Assembly: GCF_014222285.1 (NCBI RefSeq)
Contig: NZ_JACKZS010000009.1
Coordinates: forward strand, 19,893-83,892
From: Nostoc sp. UCD121
GTDB taxonomy: Bacteria > Cyanobacteriota > Cyanobacteriia > Cyanobacteriales > Nostocaceae
DNA length: 64,000 nucleotides
Direction of reading: 5' to 3'
Shown one piece after another: positions 58,873 to 64,000 of the stretch (position 1 is the first letter of the stretch; each line of letters opens with the position of its first letter). The notes under the pieces were generated by a model, which was not told where the DNA came from, made no database searches, and saw nothing but the letters and a program-made list of their open reading frames with translations. A program made the translations under genes and the position numbers.

Positions 58873-58900
58873 GTAGGGGCGCAAGGCCTTGCGCCCCTAC
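58873..58900. terminator. Perfect palindrome between convergent genes
   Basis: GTAGGGGCGCAAGG and CCTTGCGCCCCTAC, a 14-bp inverted repeat without loop. It lies between the ABC exporter stop (58804) and the end of the binding-protein gene (59084). It is a dispersed cyanobacterial repeat and a plausible bidirectional terminator. Confidence 0.5.
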
Positions 58901-59083
58901 CGCGTGGTCTATTTATCTGAAAATAGCTGTAATTCAGGAATTGTGCAGGAAAGAGTCTATAAAACTTATGTCACTTATGCTTAATGGCCAATTGTATGGA
59001 GATTGGAGAGGCCATTAGCCGGAAAATCGTTAGTTAACAGGATTAGCAACTTTGCTAAACTGATTTACCAGACGTTCTTGGCA

Positions 59084-60130
59084 CTATTTCTGACTAATGG
59101 TTTCTGGCGTGATGGCTGCATATTGTTCGCTACTCAGCATCGCTTCCTTGATATTGATTGGTTTAGGAATCACTTTTTCTGTGGCAAACAAATCTGCAAT
59201 CTTCTGTTGGTTTTCCATGATTTCTGGCGTAATGGGTCTTAAGCCATAAGTTCGCCTTTCAATCATTGTTGCTAAAATATCTTCATCAATTTTGAGATGA
59301 GGAATAGTCAGCTTTACAACTTCTGCTCGGTTCTTTTCACCCCATTGACCTGTGTTATCTATCTCTTCAAGAACCAATCGTACTAATTTCGGGTTTTCTG
59401 TGGCAAATTTTCGCGCCGCCATATAATATCCGCCTTGAGTAGAGATGCCACTAGCATCTCTTAAAACACGAGCATTTGCCTTTTTTTGTGCTACAGCTAA
59501 ATAAGGATCCCAAGTTACCCAGGCATCTATTTTTCCTTGAATAAAAGCATCACGGGCTTCTGAAGGAGGGAGGCTAATGGCTTGAATATCACTATATTTC
59601 AAACCAGCCTCTTCTAAAGCTTTTATTAATAAATAATGGGAAGCAGAACCCTTTTGAAAAACTACTTTTTTACCTTTAAGATCGGCTAAAGTGCGAATTG
59701 GCGAATTATTTTGGACGATAATTCCACTTCCTTTACCTGTGCTGGGTTTATTACTAGCAACATATACTAAAGATGTACCAGCCGCTTGGGCAAATATCGG
59801 TGGGGTTTCGCCTACAGAACCAATATCAACCCTACCTACATTCATTGCTTCCATCAGTTGCGGCCCTGCGGCAAATTGCGCCCATTCGACGGAAACACCT
59901 AAAGGCTGTAAACGCTTTTCTATCAATCCTTTAAGTCTGACCAGATCCCCAGAGCTTTGATATCCCATACGGACAGTTTTAGTTTTAAAGCCAGTGGTTT
60001 CATTCCCTACATTTGGGGTTGTGACTGAACAACTAATTAAGGTGGTTGAGATTGTTAATAATCCAGGTAATAGAAATAGTGAAAAGCGCTGACAAATATT
60101 AACTCGTGACTGTTTGAAGGCGGTAATCAT
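59084..60130 (-). CDS. SsuA-type ABC substrate-binding lipoprotein, copy 2
   Basis: A 348-residue binding protein with a signal peptide and lipobox TLISCS (about residue 34). It has TVRMGYQSSGDLVRLKG near 53, VGRVDIGSVGETPPIFAQAA near 97, and the intact family motif AWVTWDPYLA near 207. It is homologous over its full length to copy 1 at 55499 but keeps the binding-site Trp. Orientation is opposite to copy 1. No SsuB or SsuC genes are in the window, so it must use components elsewhere. Confidence 0.92.
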   Translation of the reverse strand: MITAFKQSRVNICQRFSLFLLPGLLTISTTLISCSVTTPNVGNETTGFKTKTVRMGYQSSGDLVRLKGLIEKRLQPLGVSVEWAQFAAGPQLMEAMNVGRVDIGSVGETPPIFAQAAGTSLVYVASNKPSTGKGSGIIVQNNSPIRTLADLKGKKVVFQKGSASHYLLIKALEEAGLKYSDIQAISLPPSEARDAFIQGKIDAWVTWDPYLAVAQKKANARVLRDASGISTQGGYYMAARKFATENPKLVRLVLEEIDNTGQWGEKNRAEVVKLTIPHLKIDEDILATMIERRTYGLRPITPEIMENQQKIADLFATEKVIPKPINIKEAMLSSEQYAAITPETISQK

Positions 60131-60360
60131 GGACGTGATACTTTGTTTTTATTTTGCTAATAGTTACCGATGTTGAGTAGGGTAACATCTGTACATTGGT
60201 GTCAACTTAAATACCAACCCTTTTAAAACTTCATTTCCAGCCAGAGGCTAGAAATACTCCTCATTGGTTGGGCATTCTGAAACGAGACTAAACACCTATG
60301 CCATCTGTTCGCCTCTACTGCGTATTGCTCTTAATGTAAGTTCAATGAAACTCTTCTAGA

Positions 60361-60398
60361 CTTGAACTTTAGTTCAAGTTTCTCTCCGAATCGGAGAG
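60361..60398. repeat. Hairpin element, copy 2 (inverted relative to 2439-2503)
   Basis: CTTGAACTttAGTTCAAG (60361-60378) and CTCTCCGA/TCGGAGAG (60382-60398) are the last two stems of copy 1 in reverse order. A GGCGGTTTTG-GTAAAGCC segment follows, matching its first stem. It lies in the 371-bp gap between the binding-protein gene and the dienelactone hydrolase gene, which holds nothing else. Confidence 0.6.
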
Positions 60399-60501
60399 GG
60401 GCGGTTTTGTGTGGTAAAGCCTTTTATAGGCCTTTTTATTTAGATTGTTAGGCGAACACCACATAAACCGTCAAACATTACATTACTCTTAACCCAAAGA
60501 T

Positions 60502-61257
60502 TTAAACTTTTTGAAGCTGAAGGTTCTTCTGGAAAAGTTCTTGAACGTTTTTCCAAGCATCGGCAGCAGCTTCGGCATTGTAGCTAGGGCGATGGTTGCA
60601 GAAAAAGCCATGCCCTGCGCCAGAATAGCGAAATATAGCATGGGGAATCTGATTTTTCTTCAATTCAGCCTCAATCTGTTCTGTTTGTTCTAAGGGGATT
60701 CCCTGATCGTCAAGACCAAAGAAGGCATAAATGGGGCCTTTGATATCAGGAGTGCGGGTGATGGTTGGTTCTCCACCGCCGGGAGTTGAGTTGGGAATAC
60801 CGCCACCATAGAAGGAAGCTGTAACTTTAATATCTGGTAAAGTGGCAGCTAGATAAACTACGTGACCACCAAAGCAGAAACCAATAGAGCCGATCGCATC
60901 TCCTTGCACATTTGGTAAGGTTTTTAAGTAGGCGATCGCAGCCTTAATATCACTCAATATTTCCTCGGCTGTTGTCTGTTCCTTATACCCTCTTCCTTGC
61001 TGGACATCTTCAGGGGTGTATCCACCCTCAAAACCGGGAGCAGTGCGTTGAAATAAAGTCGGTGCGATCGCAACATAGCCCTCTCTGGCAAATTTTTCAG
61101 CAACTTCTCGAATGTGAATGTTAACCCCAAAAATTTCCTGAATCACGATAACGGCTGGGAAGGTTCCCTTTTGTGCAGGTTCAGCTAAGTAAGCATCGAT
61201 TTGCAAATCCCCGTTAGGAACTTTAACTTGAGTGGTGCGAATTTCTGTGTTTGTCAT
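60502..61257 (-). CDS. Dienelactone hydrolase family protein
   Basis: Cys-nucleophile alpha/beta hydrolase of 251 residues. It has the DLH start (AYLAEPAQKGTFPAVIVIQE, then IFGVN), the nucleophile elbow GSIGFCFGGHVVYLA with Cys near residue 128, the acid Asp in FFGLDDQGIP near 178, and the His in GAGHGFFCN near 210. This is the Cys-Asp-His triad of dienelactone hydrolase. A carboxymethylenebutenolidase-like role is possible; most cyanobacterial members have no assigned substrate. ATG at 61257. Confidence 0.92.
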   Translation of the reverse strand: MTNTEIRTTQVKVPNGDLQIDAYLAEPAQKGTFPAVIVIQEIFGVNIHIREVAEKFAREGYVAIAPTLFQRTAPGFEGGYTPEDVQQGRGYKEQTTAEEILSDIKAAIAYLKTLPNVQGDAIGSIGFCFGGHVVYLAATLPDIKVTASFYGGGIPNSTPGGGEPTITRTPDIKGPIYAFFGLDDQGIPLEQTEQIEAELKKNQIPHAIFRYSGAGHGFFCNHRPSYNAEAAADAWKNVQELFQKNLQLQKV

Positions 61258-61409
61258 CTTAGGGATTAGCCTGTAATTACTTTGAGAACGAAATGTTTTG
61301 TGGTAAGTTTTGTATAAAAATACTTAAACTTTACCGACTTACCGTAGTTTATAGAGTAGTATTTCACAAACAATGTCTAAAGGCAAGTCCTTATTTAAGA
61401 AGGAAATAT

Positions 61410-61570
61410 CTTACCGGGGAATGGCACTAAGAAAACCTGAAACCTTTGTCTGAGGGAGGTGTATAGGGTGTGGGAGGTGTGGGAGGATGGGGAAGAAATC
61501 TGGCTCCCCACACTCAAAAGCCAGTTAAATCAAGGGTTTGCGCTTATCTTAGTGCCATTCGCTTACCGGG
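61410..61570. mobile_element. MITE-like element with terminal inverted repeats and target duplication
   Basis: Perfect 14-bp terminal inverted repeats GAATGGCACTAAGA (61419-61432) and TCTTAGTGCCATTC (61547-61560) are flanked on both sides by the direct repeat CTTACCGGG (61410-61418 and 61562-61570). The total insert is about 143 bp with no ORF. The interior is G-rich on the left (GGAGGTGTGGGAGGATGGGG). This is the structure of a non-autonomous transposon, here upstream of the VOC gene. The parent IS is not in the window. Confidence 0.8.
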
Positions 61571-61631
61571 AATAGGGAATAACTTCTTTTATGTCCCCTA
61601 AATTCTGAGAGATCCCAACAGGAGAATGAAA

Positions 61632-62009
61632 ATGGCGCTCAAAGCAGTTCATCATATTCAAGCAACCTATCCTCCTGAAGTAGAGGATGCAATGCTATCT
61701 TTCTACAGCAGAATTTTGGGATTGACTGAAATTCCCAGACCCGATGCGGTCAAAAACGATTCAGGAGCCTGGTATCAGGTGGGAAACATTGAATTGCACG
61801 TTAGTAGAGAGAAAAACGCCAATAACCAAGTATCTAGAAGACATTTTTGTTTTCAAGTCGATGACTTGAACAGCTTTGAGAAACACCTAAAAGAATATGG
61901 AGTAGAAATTATTCCCGATCAACGACCACTACCAGGATGCGTGCGGTTTTTCCTCCGCGATCCCGGTGAGAATCGTATAGAGATCGCAGAGTTCGTCAAG
62001 AGTACTTAG
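61632..62009 (+). CDS. VOC (glyoxalase-fold) protein
   Basis: Metal-dependent VOC superfamily member of 125 residues from ATG 61632 (GGAG seven bases upstream; the ATG at 61626 is too close). It has two beta-alpha-beta-beta-beta modules. Ligand candidates are His in KAVHHIQA near 6, His in IELHVSREK near 56, and Glu in NRIEIAEF near 116. Family members include glyoxalase I, dioxygenases and resistance proteins; no specific reaction can be assigned. Its promoter lies within or just after the MITE-like insertion. Confidence 0.85.
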   Translation: MALKAVHHIQATYPPEVEDAMLSFYSRILGLTEIPRPDAVKNDSGAWYQVGNIELHVSREKNANNQVSRRHFCFQVDDLNSFEKHLKEYGVEIIPDQRPLPGCVRFFLRDPGENRIEIAEFVKST

Positions 62010-62202
62010 ATTGTGTATTCTTTATATTTTGATAGTCTAAGAATTTGCACAAAGCAGCACCAACATCCCGAAAGATGAATAAATAAAAAATACTTATATT
62101 GAAGAGAGCGATCGCTCTCTTCAAAACAAAACCAGTAAATAGTGAGGTATTGTACTCAAACAAGAATCCCTAGCTAGCAACGAAAAAATTATAAACGCAG
62201 AG

Positions 62203-62661
62203 ATGATCCGACTTAGCCCAGAACACTTGCAAACTATCCGCGCCCATGCCGAAAGTGCCTATCCAGAGGAGTGCTGCGGTATAATTTTAGGCTATTTGGC
62301 TAGTGAGGGCAAAATTGTAGTTGAAGTCATGCCAACAGAAAATGCCTGGAATACAGAAGCGGGTGCTGAGTTTTTAGGGGAACGCACAGCAGAAAGTAAA
62401 AGGCGGCAATATGCGATCGCACCCGAAGTTATGCTAAAAACTCAAAAGGAAGCGCGTAATCGCTCACTGAACATCGTCGGCATTTTTCACTCGCACCCAG
62501 ATCATCCTGCTATCCCTTCAGAATGCGATCGCTTATATGCTTGGCAAGGATACTCGTATATAATAGTTACCGTCCAAAACGGTAAAGCTGGAGAACTTCA
62601 AAGCTGGAGCCTTGACGATCGTCATCAATTCCAAGCAGAGACAATTGAAAATATAAAATAA
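62203..62661 (+). CDS. JAMM/MPN+ metalloprotease (M67 family)
   Basis: Zinc isopeptidase-like protein of 152 residues. Its JAMM signature is complete: Glu in YPEECCGIILG near residue 23, then HSHPDHPAIPSECD near 99 (H-x-H-x7-S-x2-D). Bacterial members process ubiquitin-like sulfur carriers (ThiS/MoaD) or remove them from targets. Here moeB-rhodanese follows 142 bp downstream on the same strand, supporting a role in sulfur-carrier activation, although no carrier gene is in view. Confidence 0.93.
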   Translation: MIRLSPEHLQTIRAHAESAYPEECCGIILGYLASEGKIVVEVMPTENAWNTEAGAEFLGERTAESKRRQYAIAPEVMLKTQKEARNRSLNIVGIFHSHPDHPAIPSECDRLYAWQGYSYIIVTVQNGKAGELQSWSLDDRHQFQAETIENIK

Positions 62662-62803
62662 CTGGCTTAGTTCAAAGACAGTAACTCGTAGCGGTTTTAG
62701 CCGCCAACACGGATAGAAAATTCATCTTCCCCACTCCCTATCTCCATAAGAGATACAGTTTTTCGATAGGATTAATATTCCGCTCTCCCAGATCATAACT
62801 GCT

Positions 62804-63976
62804 ATGCTCAATCCCAATCTGGACGAAATCCAGTTGACCAAAGACGATTACGAACGCTACTCCCGACACCTGATTTTACCGGAAGTAGGACTAGAAGGAC
62901 AGAAGCGCCTGAAAGCCGCTAGTGTACAGTGTATCGGTACAGGTGGACTAGGTTCACCACTACTTTTATATCTGGCAGCGGCGGGTATTGGACGTATTGG
63001 AATTGTCGATTTCGATGTTGTTGATACTTCGAATCTGCAACGTCAAGTCATCCACGGGACATCTTGGGTGGGTAAACCCAAGATTGAATCGGCAAAAAAC
63101 CGCATTCACGAGATTAACCCCTATTGTCAGGTTGATTTATACGAAACTCGCCTGACTTCCGAAAACGCTCTAGAAATCCTTGAACCTTACGATATCGTCG
63201 TAGATGGGACTGATAACTTCCCCACTAGATATCTAGTTAACGATGCCTGCGTATTGCTGAATAAGCCCAACGTCTACGGTTCAATTTTACGCTTTGAAGG
63301 GCAAGCTACTGTATTTAACTACCAAGGCGGGCCGAATTATCGTGACCTTTTCCCAGAACCACCACCACCAGGAATGGTTCCCTCTTGTGCAGAAGGTGGC
63401 GTACTGGGGATTTTGCCAGGAATTATTGGTTTAATCCAAGCAACCGAAACTGTCAAAATCATTTTGGGACAAGGTAATACTCTAAGTGGACGATTGCTGC
63501 TATACAACGCCTTAGATATGAAATTTCGGGAATTGAAACTGCGTCCTAACCCGATTCGCCCAGTAATTGAAAAACTAGTAGACTACGAAGAATTCTGCGG
63601 GATTCCGCAAGCTAAGGCAGAGGAGGCAAAACAGCAGTTGGAAAGTCAAGAAATGACTGTTAAGGATTTGAAGGAATTACTAGATAGCGGTGCGAAGGAT
63701 TTTGTACTACTGGATGTCCGCAACCCCCATGAGTACGATATTGCCAAGATTCCAGGTTCGGTGTTAGTACCCTTACCAGACATTGAAAATGGGAATGGCG
63801 TTGCGAAGGTAAAGGAAATATTGAACGGCCACCGTTTAATTGCTCATTGTAAGATGGGCGGGCGATCGGCAAAAGCCCTAGCCATTCTCAAAGAAGCCGG
63901 GATTGTCGGGACGAATGTCAAAGGCGGAATTACCGCTTGGAGTCGAGAAATCGATCCTTCTGTGCCAGAGTATTAG
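62804..63976 (+). CDS. moeB: Sulfur-carrier adenylyltransferase with rhodanese domain (MoeB/MOCS3 type)
   Basis: E1-like enzyme that adenylates the C-terminus of MoaD/ThiS-type carriers; the rhodanese part then supplies sulfur. The 390 residues have an adenylation domain with GTGGLGSPLLLYLAAAGIGR near 47, the R-Q-V-I-H catalytic segment near 85, and VVDGTDNFPTRYL near 133. The rhodanese domain covers about 285-388 with active-site Cys in LIAHCKMGGRSA near 345. The zinc-binding CxxC pairs of E. coli MoeB are not seen: the first site reads NYRDLFPEPPP and the second EFCGIP. The Cys in GMVPSCAEGGVLG is present. It pairs with the upstream JAMM gene. Confidence 0.94.
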   Translation: MLNPNLDEIQLTKDDYERYSRHLILPEVGLEGQKRLKAASVQCIGTGGLGSPLLLYLAAAGIGRIGIVDFDVVDTSNLQRQVIHGTSWVGKPKIESAKNRIHEINPYCQVDLYETRLTSENALEILEPYDIVVDGTDNFPTRYLVNDACVLLNKPNVYGSILRFEGQATVFNYQGGPNYRDLFPEPPPPGMVPSCAEGGVLGILPGIIGLIQATETVKIILGQGNTLSGRLLLYNALDMKFRELKLRPNPIRPVIEKLVDYEEFCGIPQAKAEEAKQQLESQEMTVKDLKELLDSGAKDFVLLDVRNPHEYDIAKIPGSVLVPLPDIENGNGVAKVKEILNGHRLIAHCKMGGRSAKALAILKEAGIVGTNVKGGITAWSREIDPSVPEY

Positions 63977-64000
63977 GGCAGGGAGCAGGGGGAGCAGAGG

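Overview
The window looks like chromosomal DNA of a filamentous, heterocyst-forming cyanobacterium of the Nostoc/Anabaena group. The evidence is a complete hetR gene (22974-23873), two photosystem I psaK genes, the cyanobacterial alkane genes (acyl-ACP reductase and aldehyde-deformylating oxygenase), very many GCGATCGC (HIP1) octamers, and short tandem heptamer-type repeats and palindromes between genes. Most of it is ordinary core genome. No rRNA, tRNA, CRISPR array or intact transposase was seen.

Layout. 1-7.3 kb: end of an ECF-transporter T component, der GTPase, a site-2-protease-like M50 peptidase with CBS domains, two tandem psaK genes, trpF, folE and a short-chain dehydrogenase. 7.6-10.6 kb: accA, aar and ado on the minus strand, the alkane pathway beside fatty-acid synthesis. 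10.8-11.6 kb: a sugar-type ABC permease. 11.7-18.4 kb: two successive copies of a two-gene module, each a ~100-residue protein with a cysteine-rich tail (shared C-[IV]-P-C-P motif) followed by an ~800-residue two-partner-secretion exoprotein. 18.5-22.5 kb: an unknown protein, moaA, rpsD and a Cys-repeat secreted protein. 22.5-25.6 kb: a candidate small RNA, hetR with a long upstream region and a candidate small gene. 25.6-38.7 kb: a coiled-coil/EamA fusion, a PiT phosphate permease, a 21-bp minisatellite, a zinc dehydrogenase, a GNAT, a class C penicillin-binding protein, a TerB-like protein, ilvB with a C-terminal zinc ribbon and an MFS carrier. 39.5-42.2 kb: a fluoride riboswitch followed by a CPA antiporter fused to a universal-stress domain and crcB, with a second, convergent crcB. 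42.9-48.1 kb: a ferrochelatase-like protein with a natural His8 tail, an FMN reductase, ftsH and a DUF928 protein. 48.9-60.1 kb: an organosulfur-type catabolic cluster with two flavin monooxygenases, an amidohydrolase, an alpha/beta hydrolase, an aldo/keto reductase, two SsuA/NrtA-type binding lipoproteins and an ABC exporter. 60.5-64 kb: a dienelactone hydrolase, a MITE-like element, a VOC protein, a JAMM peptidase and MoeB-rhodanese.

Most interesting points: (i) the duplicated C-[IV]-P-C-P small protein/exoprotein module, with a conserved upstream element; (ii) a near-identical C-terminal tail (KQVDK-N/S-LV-V/L-A) on three adjacent enzymes of two unrelated folds; (iii) the riboswitch-controlled fluoride operon that includes an antiporter; (iv) a promoter-plus-terminator small RNA candidate beside hetR; (v) a small MITE with terminal inverted repeats and target duplication. 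All identifications come from reading the sequence and recalling families; no database search was run.
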